The notes under the pieces are model-generated. The model had not been told where the DNA came from. It saw only the letters and a list, made by a program, of their open reading frames with translations, and did not search any database. A program made the position numbers and the translations under genes. A stretch of DNA of 64,000 nt from Cryobacterium soli (GTDB taxonomy: Bacteria > Actinomycetota > Actinomycetes > Actinomycetales > Microbacteriaceae). The number at the start of each line of letters is the position of its first letter. Within the stretch, counting starts at the first letter, position 1. Positions 18,750 through 27,050 of this stretch are shown here, piece by piece. The DNA lies in contig NZ_CP030033.1 in NCBI RefSeq assembly GCF_003611035.1, forward strand, positions 2,542,001 through 2,606,000, read 5' to 3'.

Positions 18750-18807
18750 CCCGCGCAACCCGCCCGCACCCTTGCGCCGCGGCGCCCGGCACGATGGGAT
18801 GGGTTCC

Positions 18808-19155
18808 ATGACCGTGACGAGCGCAACCATCGGACTGCCCGTGAGCGACCTTCAGGAGGCCGAGAAGTGGTACCGGCGGGTGTTCGAGCTGACCTCGCCC
18901 AGTGTCGAGCCCGCGCCCGGGGTGGTCGAGTTCGTGCTGGGGCCGATCGAGCTGCAGCTCAGCGAGGAGTCGACAGAGCGTTCCGGCGCGCAGTTGGTTC
19001 TACGCCTGGGGGTGGATGACGCTCCGGCCGAGTACCGGCGGCTCACCGAGCTGGGGCTGTCGTTGGGCCCGCTGGAGCACGTCGAGGGAGCCGTGGACTA
19101 CTTCGACTTCACCGACCCAGACGGCAATCCGCTCAGCCTGTACTCCCTGGCCTGA
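18808..19155 (+). CDS. VOC-family (glyoxalase/dioxygenase fold) protein
   Basis: A 115-aa vicinal-oxygen-chelate protein made of two beta-alpha-beta-beta-beta units: the first with IGLPVSDLQEAEKWYRRVFEL, the second ending in YFDFTDPDGNPLSLYSL, which holds the usual metal-side DPDGN turn. ATG 18808 fits the fold; a longer reading from 18772 has no supporting signal. These proteins act as lyases, dioxygenases or resistance proteins; the reaction here is unknown. Confidence 0.85.
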   Translation: MTVTSATIGLPVSDLQEAEKWYRRVFELTSPSVEPAPGVVEFVLGPIELQLSEESTERSGAQLVLRLGVDDAPAEYRRLTELGLSLGPLEHVEGAVDYFDFTDPDGNPLSLYSLA

Positions 19156-19176
19156 GCCGGCCGGATACCCCGCGCC

Positions 19177-19201
19177 GGTCAGGTCAGGTCAGGTCAGGTC
19201 A
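19177..19201. repeat. Five tandem GGTCA pentamers at a stop codon
   Basis: Five perfect copies of the 5-base unit GGTCA end at 19201. The last TCA (19199-19201) is the reverse complement of the TGA stop of the YeaD-like gene, so the array lies directly downstream of that gene. Confidence 0.9.
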
Positions 19202-20110
19202 GGCCACGGAGTAGCTGACGCTGATCTCGTGGCTGTCCCCGGGTGCCAGGGTGATCCTGTTGTCACGGATGTTGCACGTCTCCACGCACACCATGCCGGT
19301 GTACTCGGTGTCACCGAAGTCCGCCATCGCGGCGGCCTTGTCGATCCACGGGTTCCACACGACGGTGCTGGCCGAGCCCTGCTTGGCGACCGTGATGACC
19401 CGGCCGGTGGACGCATCCGTCACGGTGGTGGTGGCCGTCGTGTCCAGGTAGATCCGGTCGGTCTCGGAGTCGAAGCGCACCGGTGCGCTCTCGGAGGGGC
19501 ACGGGCCGGTGAGCCGGTCGGTGAACGGGACGCCCTCGAGGCCGGCGACCTCGGTCTGGCGGATGTCGGCGACCGCGAGGTAGGTGTGCAGGGCCTCCTC
19601 GAAGCTCACCTCGTCGCTGTCGCGGTTCGTGACCTCGAGTGCGAGCGTGAGCCGGGCTCCCACGGTGACCGTGTATCGGGCCTCGAACCGGTGCGGCCAG
19701 GCCGAGGCCCGGCTGGCGGCAGTGTCGGTGAGCACGAAGACGAGCACGACATCGTCGCCGGCCTCGCGCGCCTCGGCCAGCTGCCAGTCGGCCAGACGGG
19801 CGAAGCCGTGCGACGGTGCGGCGGCATCCGTGGGGTGGGCGGCGAACCACGGGAAGCAGATCGGCACGCCGCCGCGCAGGGGCACGCCGGGGGCGTATTC
19901 GCTCTGCTCGCTCATCCAGAGCACGCCGGTGCCGCCGGCGGGCGTCCAGGAGCTCACGTGCGCGCCGCGCAGGTACACCTCGGCGGTGCCGGACGGGGCG
20001 TAGACGCGTGCGACGGCCAAGCCGCCCTGCCCCTGGCCGAGTTCGACGGAGGACGGAAGCTCGAGCGTGCTGGGAACGGCGGGCATGGTGCCTCCAGGGT
20101 CGATGGACAT
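19199..20110 (-). CDS. D-hexose-6-phosphate mutarotase / aldose 1-epimerase-like (YeaD)
   Basis: A 303-aa cytoplasmic protein of the galactose-mutarotase fold, YeaD group, which interconverts alpha and beta anomers of phosphorylated hexoses. Characteristic blocks are YLRGAHVSSW, LRGGVPICFPWF, SHGFAR (His) and FEEALHTYL (catalytic Glu region), then WNPWIDKA and VCVETCNI near the end. Two starts are possible (ATG 20110 or ATG 20086). It converges with the VOC gene. It works in sugar-phosphate metabolism and need not be linked to its neighbours. Confidence 0.9.
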   Translation of the reverse strand: MSIDPGGTMPAVPSTLELPSSVELGQGQGGLAVARVYAPSGTAEVYLRGAHVSSWTPAGGTGVLWMSEQSEYAPGVPLRGGVPICFPWFAAHPTDAAAPSHGFARLADWQLAEAREAGDDVVLVFVLTDTAASRASAWPHRFEARYTVTVGARLTLALEVTNRDSDEVSFEEALHTYLAVADIRQTEVAGLEGVPFTDRLTGPCPSESAPVRFDSETDRIYLDTTATTTVTDASTGRVITVAKQGSASTVVWNPWIDKAAAMADFGDTEYTGMVCVETCNIRDNRITLAPGDSHEISVSYSVA

Positions 20111-20244
20111 GCTCCCATCCTAGGAAGCCTCGTCCCGGCGCGCCCCGGCGAGAGTGGAGCCAGGACTTCTCCCCGCACTCCCAAGCCCTCAATCCAGGCC
20201 CAACGCCCCTTCCGCCCGTCCCGTTCGTGTCACAAAATAGGCGC

Positions 20245-20289
20245 ACTGTTCCCCAACCGGACATATGCGCCCGACGCACCGAGCACAGT
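20245..20289. repeat. Short member of a dispersed palindromic element
   Basis: ACTGTTCCCC (20245-20254), CGGACATATGCGCC (20258-20271), then CGCACCG and GCACAGT (20283-20289). It aligns with the element at 40282-40345 but lacks the 19 bases that form the right inner arm there. Confidence 0.7.
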
Positions 20290-20356
20290 AGTCCGCACCG
20301 GCAACACTTACCCCGCCCCATCCGCCCCGCCGCCCCAGCTGACCCGAAGGATCGCC

Positions 20357-21121
20357 ATGCACCTGCTCCTGTTGTCCAACTCCACGAACCACGGCGGGGG
20401 TTACCTCGAACACGCCCTTGCCGAGGTGCTCGCGTTCCTGGATGGGGTGACCGAGCTCACCTTCGTGCCGTTCGCCGGAGCCGACCACGACGCCTACACG
20501 GCGTCGGTGCGTGACGCCTTCGCGCCGCACGGCATCGCCGTGCGCGGCTTGCACGAGACGGATGACCCGGTGGCCGCGGTGGCCTCCGCGCAGGCGCTCT
20601 TCGTCGGCGGCGGCAACACCTTCAGACTGCTGGCGGCCCTGCAACGTCTCGGCCTGGTACCGGTCATCCGCGCCCGGGTGCAGGGCGGCCTGCCCTACCT
20701 GGGCGCCAGCGCCGGCACGAACATCACGGCGCCCAGCATCCGCACGACCAACGACATGCCCATCGTGCAGCCGGAGTCGTTCGAGGCGCTGGGGCTGGTG
20801 CCGTTCCAGATCAACCCGCACTACCTCGACGCCGACCCGGCCAGCGTGCACAACGGCGAATCCCGGGCCACCCGCATCACCGAGTTCCTCGAGGAGAACG
20901 ACGTGCTCGTGCTCGGGCTGCGCGAGGGCGCGCACCTCAGCATCACCTCCACCGACGCCTGCGCCCTGGCCGTGATCGGCGGAGAGTCGGCCAATCCGCT
21001 CTCCGCTCGGCCGGCGATCCTCTTCGAACGTGGCCAGGTGCCGCGCGACATCGCCGGCGATGTCAGCCCCCTGCTCGCGCACCCCGCACGCTATGACTCC
21101 CCGCGGGTGGCCGTGGCCTAG
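20357..21121 (+). CDS. pepE: Dipeptidase E (peptidase family S51)
   Basis: A 254-aa cytoplasmic serine peptidase that cleaves Asp-X dipeptides. The nucleophile Ser is in LGASAGTN (about residue 119), the expected G-x-S-A-G elbow. Other PepE marks are MHLLLLSNST at the N-terminus, FVGGGNTF, and PFQINPHYLD with the catalytic-site His. GAAGG at 20346-20350 supports ATG 20357. It is a single gene, convergent with the MarR gene, with a large hairpin between them. Confidence 0.93.
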   Translation: MHLLLLSNSTNHGGGYLEHALAEVLAFLDGVTELTFVPFAGADHDAYTASVRDAFAPHGIAVRGLHETDDPVAAVASAQALFVGGGNTFRLLAALQRLGLVPVIRARVQGGLPYLGASAGTNITAPSIRTTNDMPIVQPESFEALGLVPFQINPHYLDADPASVHNGESRATRITEFLEENDVLVLGLREGAHLSITSTDACALAVIGGESANPLSARPAILFERGQVPRDIAGDVSPLLAHPARYDSPRVAVA

Positions 21122-21172
21122 CGGCGGCTGCCCCGCCTCTGCCGTTCCCGCTGGCCCGTCGGGCCGTTCGCT

Positions 21173-21230
21173 GCGCCCCGTATGGCTGGATGCGCCCGTT
21201 ATAGGTGGCGCATCCAGCCACAGGGGGCGC
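21173..21230. terminator. Large two-tier hairpin between convergent genes
   Basis: Outer arms GCGCCCC (21173-21179) and GGGGCGC (21224-21230), 3-base mismatched joints, inner perfect 14-base arms TGGCTGGATGCGCC (21183-21196) and its complement (21207-21220), and a 10-base loop. It can end transcription from pepE and the MarR gene, but no T-run follows, so it may equally be a repeat element. Confidence 0.6.
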
Positions 21231-21264
21231 AGTGACGGTTGACCCGGGCATCCGAGTGACGGAA

Positions 21265-21777
21265 TCAGACCATGGCGCCGTCGTAGGCCGCGATCACCTT
21301 GTCGAGGAAGGCGCTCGCCGCCGCGCGCTCGTCCTCGTCCATGGACGCGACCACGGCTTCGAGCCCGTTGATCAGCGGCAACACGTGGCTGTAGGCGAGC
21401 CGCACGGAGTCATCCGTGGCGGCCACGATCAGGCGACGCCCGTCAGACGGATGCCGCTGGCGGGTGATGTGCCCTGCCGCCTCCAGGCGCTGCAGCACCA
21501 GGCTCATCGCCGCCGTGGAGATGTCGATCTCGTGGGCCAGCTCGGTGGGGCTGGACGAGCCGCGGGACATGAGGTGGTCCATCACCTCTAGACCCATCTC
21601 GTCGACGGCGATCTGGTCGGCCAGGAACCGCCGGAACGCCTGCTCCTTCAGGCCGAGGCGCTGGATCCGGGCGCGAACGTCCTTCTCCGGCATCGCCTTG
21701 CCGTCCCGCCGCGCGGCCGCGCGGGTCGCGTTGTATTCGGTCCCGAACAGTTCAGGTTTGACATCCATGATCTCCAT
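21265..21777 (-). CDS. MarR-family transcriptional regulator
   Basis: A 170-aa winged-helix repressor. The DNA-binding part lies around residues 70-120 (SSPTELAHEIDISTAAMSLVLQRLEAAGHI, then RHPSDGRRLIVAAT as the wing). An N-terminal extension of about 45 residues precedes the core. ATG 21777 is taken as the start; 21768 and 21798 are alternatives. It is divergent from the MFS drug-exporter gene and almost certainly represses it, with paired CAAT/ATTG elements in the shared 120-base region. Confidence 0.88.
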   Translation of the reverse strand: MEIMDVKPELFGTEYNATRAAARRDGKAMPEKDVRARIQRLGLKEQAFRRFLADQIAVDEMGLEVMDHLMSRGSSSPTELAHEIDISTAAMSLVLQRLEAAGHITRQRHPSDGRRLIVAATDDSVRLAYSHVLPLINGLEAVVASMDEDERAAASAFLDKVIAAYDGAMV

Positions 21778-21785
21778 GGTAATAC

Positions 21786-21807
21786 TCAATATTGCCAATC
21801 ACATTGA
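21786..21807. promoter_or_regulatory. Candidate MarR operator
   Basis: TCAAT at 21786-21790 and ATTGA at 21803-21807 form outer inverted arms. Inside lie CAATATTG (21787-21794, perfect palindrome) and CAATCACATTG (21796-21806). It is the only AT-rich symmetrical sequence between the divergent regulator and transporter genes. Confidence 0.6.
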
Positions 21808-21897
21808 TTACCTCCGGGAGCGACCTCCCGGCACCCCTCGCGCCTTGCGGTACCAGCATTCTGGGCCGTTTCCCCACCCCTGCACTGGAGCCCTCCC

Positions 21898-23370
21898 ATG
21901 CCCTCCAATCCGTCTCCTTCGACGTCCACGTCCACATCCGCCGACCCGTATCGGTTCAAGTGGCTGATCCTGGCCGTGATGCTCACGGCCGAGATCCTCG
22001 ACCTCATCGACGCCACCATCGTCAACGTCGCCGGACCGTCCCTCGAGGCGAGCCTGGGCGCCGGCTCCACCGGACTGCAGTGGGTGATCGGCGGCTACGC
22101 CCTCACCCTCGGCGCCGGCCTGATCCTCGGCGGACGCCTGGGGGACCGGTTCGGCCGCCGCACCATGTTCCTGATCGGCCTGATCTCCTTCACCCTCATG
22201 TCCCTGCTCTGCGCGGCGGCACCCACGATCGGCACGCTCATCGTCTTCCGCCTCATCCAGGGCTTCTCGGCTGCGATCCTGCTTCCCCAGGGACTCGGCC
22301 TGCTCCGCGCGGCGTTCCCGCCGCGGGAGATCGGCAAGGCCTTCGCCGTCTTCGGACCCGTCTTCGGCCTGGCCGGCATCGCCGGCCCCATCATCGGCGG
22401 CGCCATCATCCAGGCCGACCTGTTCGGGTTGGGCTGGCGGGCGGTGTTCCTGGTGAACCTGCCGGTGGGCATCGCGGCCATCGTGATCGCGTGGATCGTC
22501 GTGCCGCGTACGGCCGGCGACCGCACCATCACCATCGACCTGGTCGGATCGGCCATCATGGTGCTTTCCAGCGCATTGCTCGTGCTGCCGCTGGTGCAGG
22601 GCGAGAACGCCGGCTGGCCGGCCTGGACCTGGCTGTGCATCGCCGCCTCCCTGGTCGGCTTCTACCTGTTCACCCGTCGGCAGAAGTCCCGGCTCGACGC
22701 CGGCAAGACCCCGCTGGTGACGCCGGGCATCTTCCGCAAGCCCGCCTATCTGGTGGGGCTGGGCGGCATCGGCCTGTTCTTCTGCGGAACCGTGGGAGCG
22801 CAGCTGGTCTTCACGCTGTTCCTGCAGCTCGGCGAGCAGTTCAGCGCCGGGGAAGCCGGCGTGAGCAGCCTTCCGCTGGCCATCGGCACCCTGATCGGCG
22901 GCGCCGTCAGCGGCGCGCTGCTCGCCGACAAGCTCGGCCGGGCCGTGCTGCAGATCGGCGGTCTCTTCCAGATCGCGGGCGTCGTCTGGCTGTTCATCGC
23001 CCTCGGCGACATCGCCGCCTTCAGCATCTGGCAGCTGGCTCCCGGCCTGCTGCTCACGGGCATCGGCAGCGGCTTCGTGGTCGCCAGCCTGTTCAACGTC
23101 ATCCTCGGCACTGTCGACGACGACGAGGTGGGGTCGGCCTCCGGTGTGCTCACCGCCGTGCAATCGATCTTCTCCGCGGTCGGCGTGGCCGTTCTCGGGT
23201 CGGTCTTCTTCGCCGGCCTGGATGCGGGCGACCCCGGCCAGGGATTCCGCACCGCCCTGCTCGTGCAGGGCGGCCTCATCGTGGTGTTCCTGCTGCTCAG
23301 CCCGCTCTTCCCCGTGCGGGCCCGGCCCGAGGAGCCGGCGCTCGCCGAGGAGCTCGCCCTGGCCGACTAG
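21898..23370 (+). CDS. MFS multidrug exporter, DHA2 family (14 TM)
   Basis: A 490-aa inner-membrane proton-driven drug exporter. Motif A is GGRLGDRFGRRTMF (about residues 77-90), motif C-like GIAGPIIGGAII follows, and LDLIDATIVNVAGPSL in helix 1 is the DHA2/EmrB D1 motif. About 14 helices are predicted. A Ser/Thr-rich N-terminal tail of 15 residues precedes helix 1. It is the likely target of the divergent MarR repressor. The substrate range is unknown. Confidence 0.92.
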   Translation: MPSNPSPSTSTSTSADPYRFKWLILAVMLTAEILDLIDATIVNVAGPSLEASLGAGSTGLQWVIGGYALTLGAGLILGGRLGDRFGRRTMFLIGLISFTLMSLLCAAAPTIGTLIVFRLIQGFSAAILLPQGLGLLRAAFPPREIGKAFAVFGPVFGLAGIAGPIIGGAIIQADLFGLGWRAVFLVNLPVGIAAIVIAWIVVPRTAGDRTITIDLVGSAIMVLSSALLVLPLVQGENAGWPAWTWLCIAASLVGFYLFTRRQKSRLDAGKTPLVTPGIFRKPAYLVGLGGIGLFFCGTVGAQLVFTLFLQLGEQFSAGEAGVSSLPLAIGTLIGGAVSGALLADKLGRAVLQIGGLFQIAGVVWLFIALGDIAAFSIWQLAPGLLLTGIGSGFVVASLFNVILGTVDDDEVGSASGVLTAVQSIFSAVGVAVLGSVFFAGLDAGDPGQGFRTALLVQGGLIVVFLLLSPLFPVRARPEEPALAEELALAD

Positions 23371-23397
23371 CGGCTCGGGCGGGCGGCTCACGCAGGG

Positions 23398-23685
23398 GCG
23401 GCGCCGCTTCGCGGGTGGCGCGCCAGGCGCGCACCGGCGTGTGACCCGCGCCAGACGCATCCGGTCGGGTCTGGTGGGCGGGTCGGCCGGGTGCCGGCGG
23501 GTGACCTGCGCACCGGCGTGTGTCCCGCGCAGTGCGCATCCGGTCGGTCAGGCGGGTGCGGCAGGCGCGACGCGGGCGGGTTGGGCGGGCGCGGCGCCGC
23601 TTCGCGGGTGGCACGCCGGGCGCGGATCGGCGTGTGTCCCGCGCAGCGTGCTTCCGGTCGGTCAGGCGGGTGCGGCGCGGTCGAG
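23398..23685. repeat. Degenerate GC-rich direct repeats, no gene
   Basis: This gap after the MFS gene holds two copies of a 22-base block beginning GCGGCGCCGC (23398 and 23591, 193 bases apart), and three imperfect copies of a unit starting CGGCGTGTG and ending in CCGGTCGGTC (23435, 23514, 23628). No gene is supported here. Confidence 0.7.
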
Positions 23686-24390
23686 TCAGGACGGCGCAGC
23701 GGGCGGATCGGGCGCGAAGCGGTAGCCCATGCCGGCCTCGGTGAGCAGGTAGCGCGGGTGCGAGGGGTCGGCCTCGAGCTTCTTGCGCAGCTGGGCGAGG
23801 TAGAGCCGCAGGTAGCCCGTGTCGGTCATGCGCACCTGCCCCCACACCTCCGCGTAGAGGGCCTGCCGGCTCACGAGCTTGCCCGGGTTGCGCAGCAGCA
23901 GCTCCAGAATTTGCCACTCGGTGGGGGTCAGCCGCACCGGCTGCGGCCCGGCCGGCCCGGCGCGCACCACGGTCTTGGCCGGCAGGTCCACCGTGAGGTC
24001 GCCGAAGGTGATGACGGGTTCGTCTCCCGGCCCCGACAACCGGCGGGTGAGTGCCCGGATGCGTGCCAGCAGCTCGTCGATCGAGAACGGCTTGGTGACG
24101 TAGTCATCGGCGCCGCGGTCCAGGGCCTCCACCTTGTCGGAGGCTCCGCTGCGCCCGCTCACCACCAGGATCGGCACGCTGTTCCAGGCGCGCAGCGAGT
24201 CGATGACCGTGAGCCCGTCGAGGTTGGGCATGCCGAGGTCGAGCATCACCAGGTCCGGGTGGTACTCCACCACCGCGGCCAGGGCGCTGACCCCGTCGTG
24301 GGCGGTGATGATCTCGTAGCCGCGGGCGCCCAGGGTGATGCGCAGGGCGCGCAGGATCTGCGGGTCGTCGTCGGCGATCAGGATTCTCAT
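23686..24390 (-). CDS. kdpE: Response regulator KdpE
   Basis: A 234-aa OmpR-family regulator that activates the kdp operon under potassium limitation. The receiver domain has D8/D9, phospho-acceptor near residue 52 (VMLDLGMP) and the Lys in YVTKPF. The winged helix ends in LRLYLAQLRKKLE and YLLTEAGMGYRF, the typical KdpE ending. ATG 24390 overlaps the kdpD stop as ATGA. It is the last gene of the operon. Confidence 0.95.
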   Translation of the reverse strand: MRILIADDDPQILRALRITLGARGYEIITAHDGVSALAAVVEYHPDLVMLDLGMPNLDGLTVIDSLRAWNSVPILVVSGRSGASDKVEALDRGADDYVTKPFSIDELLARIRALTRRLSGPGDEPVITFGDLTVDLPAKTVVRAGPAGPQPVRLTPTEWQILELLLRNPGKLVSRQALYAEVWGQVRMTDTGYLRLYLAQLRKKLEADPSHPRYLLTEAGMGYRFAPDPPAAPS

Positions 24391-27047
24391 ACGGTGTCCT
24401 CGGTCCTGGAGTTCTCGGCGGAGCCCGCACCATCGGCGCCGTCGGCGACCGCGTCCAGCGACACGACCATGGTGAGCCCGCCGCCCGGGGTGTCCTCGGC
24501 CTCGAGCGTGCCGCCCATCCCCTCCACGAAACCCTTCGACAGGGCCAACCCGAGGCCGAGCCCGGTGGTGTTGTCGGTGTCGCCCAACCGTTGGAACGGC
24601 ACGAAGACGTCCTCCCGGCGGTCGGGCGGGATACCCGGGCCGCGGTCCATGATGCGCAGCTGCACAGTTCCGGCGAACAGACTGGCCGACACCCGCACCC
24701 GCTCGCCGGACGGCGAGAAGCGGATGGCGTTGCTGAGCAGGTTCACGACCGCGCGTTGCAGCAGACCGGGGTCGGCCAGCACCGGGGACAGCTCGCCCGG
24801 CAGGTCGAGCTCGACGGCGTCCGGCCCCAGGCCCAGCTCGTCGAGGGCGGGAAGCACCACGTCGGCCAGGTCGACGGGGGCGAGTGCCACCGCGAGGGCA
24901 CCGGCCTGCAGGCGGCTCACATCGAGCAGGTTGGTCACCAGGTCGGAGAGGGTGTCGAGGCTCTCGCCTGCGGTGGCGAGAAGTTCGGTGCGGTCAGCTG
25001 GAGAAAGGGTGATGTCGGGGGAGCGCAGGCCGCTGATAGCGGTGGTCGCGGCGGCAAGCGGGCGACGCAGGTCGTGGCCGACGGCGGCGAGCAGAGCGCT
25101 GCGCATGCGGTCGGCCTCGGCGAGCGGGCCGATCTCGCTCGCGGTCTGCTCCAGAGCGCTGTGTTCAAGGGCCGCGTCGATCTGGCTGACGATCACGCTG
25201 AGCAGCCGGCGCTCGGATGCGGCCAGGACGGGACCGTACAACTCTAGGGTGGCGCGGCTGCCGATCGGGATGGTCGTGGCCCCCGGCGCCTCAGCCGCGC
25301 GCGCACCGGTGCCCGCCGCATCCGCCGCGGCCGCACCGGCGCCCGCCGCGCCGCCCGACGGCTCCGCAGCGCCCGACGCATCCGCAGCGCCCGCATCCGC
25401 AGCGCCCGCATCCGCATCACCCGCCTCGCCCGCATCCGCCTCGACCAGCACGGCGCCCGCAGACACCAGCCGCACCCGGCTCAGCCCGAACGCCTCGCGG
25501 GTGCGGGTGACGAGGGCCTGCAGGGCGTCCTCGCCGCGCAGCACGCTGCCGGCGACGGTGGCCAGCAGTTCGGATTCGGCCGCAGCGCGGCGGGCCGAGC
25601 GGCTGCGCCGGGCCGCCTGGTCCACGACGTAGCTCACCAGCACCGCGTTCACCAGGTAGAGCGTGAGCGCGAAGAGGTGCAGCGGCTCGGCCACGGTGAT
25701 CGTGTAAAGCGGCTGCACCAGGAAGTAGTCCAGGGTGAGCCCGGACAAGAGGGCCGCGAACACCGCAGGCCAGAGTCCGCCGACGAGCGCGACGACCACC
25801 ACGAGAAGCTGGTAGCTGAGCACGTCGCTGGTGATGGACTCCTCGCTGCGGAAGGTGACGAGCAGCCAGGTGAGCAGCGGGCCGCCGGCCAGGGCGAGCG
25901 CGAAGCCGGCGAGCCGGCGAGCCGGGGTGAGCGCTCCGCCCAGCCGGGGCAGCGCGAGGCCGCCGCCGGCCGCGGAGTGCGTGACGATGTGCACGTCGAT
26001 ATCGCCGGACTCGCGCGTGATGGTGTTGCCGATCCCCGGCCCGGACAGCGCGGCGGTGAACCGGTTGCGCCGGCTGACGCCGATCACGAGCTGGGTGGCG
26101 TTGGCGGCGCGGGCGAAGTCCACGAGCGCGCGCGGGATGTCGTCGCCGACGACCTGGTGGTAGCTGCCGCCGAGTTCCTCCACCAGCGCCCGCTGCGCGG
26201 CCAGGGCACCCGGATGCGGCGTGGCCAGGCCGTCCTGGCTGATCACGTGCGCCGCGATGAGCTCGCCGCCGGCCGACCGGGCCGCGATGCGGGCGCCCCG
26301 GCGAATCAGGGTGTCGCCCTCCGGGCCGCCCGTGAGCGCCACGACCACTCGTTCCCTGGCCTCCCATTTGTCCTGGATGCCGTGCTCGGCCCGGTAGGTC
26401 TGCAGCGCCGTGTCGACCTCGTCGGCCAGCCAGAGCAGCGCCAGTTCGCGCAGCGCCGTGAGGTTGCCCAGCCGGAAGTAGTTCGACAGCGCCGCGTCGA
26501 TGCGCGCCGCCGGGTAGACGTTGCCTTCGGCGAGCCGGTCCCGCAGCGCCTGCGGGGCCAGGTCCACGACCTCCACCTGGTCGGCGCCGCGCAGCACGGC
26601 ATCCGGCAGCGTCTCCCGCTGGGCTACCCCGGTGATCTGCCGCACAACGTCGGCCAGCGAGTCGATGTGCTGGATGTTGACGGTGGAGATGACGTCGATG
26701 CCCGCCGCGAGCAGCGCCTCCACGTCTTGGTAGCGCTTGGTGTGCGCCGACCCGGGGGCATTGCTGTGCGCGAGTTCGTCGACGAGCGCGATCTGGGGGC
26801 GGCGGGCCAGCACGGCCGCCAGGTCGAGTTCGCTCAGCTCGATGCCGCGGTGCTGCACCCGCATCCGCGGTACCAGCTCGAGACCCTCGGACATGAGCGC
26901 GGTGGCGGCGCGGCCGTGGGTCTCCACCACCGCGACGACCACATCCTTGCCCTCGTCCCGCAGCCGGCGGCCCTCTTCGAGCATGCTGTAGGTCTTGCCG
27001 ACGCCGGGGGCGGCGCCGAGCAGCACACGCAATCGACCGCGTTTCAT
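24387..27047 (-). CDS. kdpD: Osmosensitive K+ channel sensor kinase KdpD
   Basis: An 886-aa membrane sensor kinase for potassium and turgor. The N-terminal KdpD domain has a Walker-like GAAPGVGKTYS (11-21), and a universal-stress-type domain follows (about 220-360). Four membrane helices lie around 375-480. A GAF-like region is interrupted by an Ala/Gly-rich insert (about 540-585) made of repeated AGDAD/ADAGAAD-type units. HisKA has H658 in AVGHDLRRPL, followed by the ATPase domain. It follows kdpC by 3 bases. The insert is unlike standard KdpD. Confidence 0.95.
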   Translation of the reverse strand: MKRGRLRVLLGAAPGVGKTYSMLEEGRRLRDEGKDVVVAVVETHGRAATALMSEGLELVPRMRVQHRGIELSELDLAAVLARRPQIALVDELAHSNAPGSAHTKRYQDVEALLAAGIDVISTVNIQHIDSLADVVRQITGVAQRETLPDAVLRGADQVEVVDLAPQALRDRLAEGNVYPAARIDAALSNYFRLGNLTALRELALLWLADEVDTALQTYRAEHGIQDKWEARERVVVALTGGPEGDTLIRRGARIAARSAGGELIAAHVISQDGLATPHPGALAAQRALVEELGGSYHQVVGDDIPRALVDFARAANATQLVIGVSRRNRFTAALSGPGIGNTITRESGDIDVHIVTHSAAGGGLALPRLGGALTPARRLAGFALALAGGPLLTWLLVTFRSEESITSDVLSYQLLVVVVALVGGLWPAVFAALLSGLTLDYFLVQPLYTITVAEPLHLFALTLYLVNAVLVSYVVDQAARRSRSARRAAAESELLATVAGSVLRGEDALQALVTRTREAFGLSRVRLVSAGAVLVEADAGEAGDADAGAADAGAADASGAAEPSGGAAGAGAAAADAAGTGARAAEAPGATTIPIGSRATLELYGPVLAASERRLLSVIVSQIDAALEHSALEQTASEIGPLAEADRMRSALLAAVGHDLRRPLAAATTAISGLRSPDITLSPADRTELLATAGESLDTLSDLVTNLLDVSRLQAGALAVALAPVDLADVVLPALDELGLGPDAVELDLPGELSPVLADPGLLQRAVVNLLSNAIRFSPSGERVRVSASLFAGTVQLRIMDRGPGIPPDRREDVFVPFQRLGDTDNTTGLGLGLALSKGFVEGMGGTLEAEDTPGGGLTMVVSLDAVADGADGAGSAENSRTEDTV

Positions 27048-27050
27048 GGG

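Noticed and set aside
23491..25632. Long plus-strand open frame opposite kdpE/kdpD
   Set aside because: It is antisense to well-conserved kdpE and kdpD, has no homology-like motifs, and arises from high GC content.
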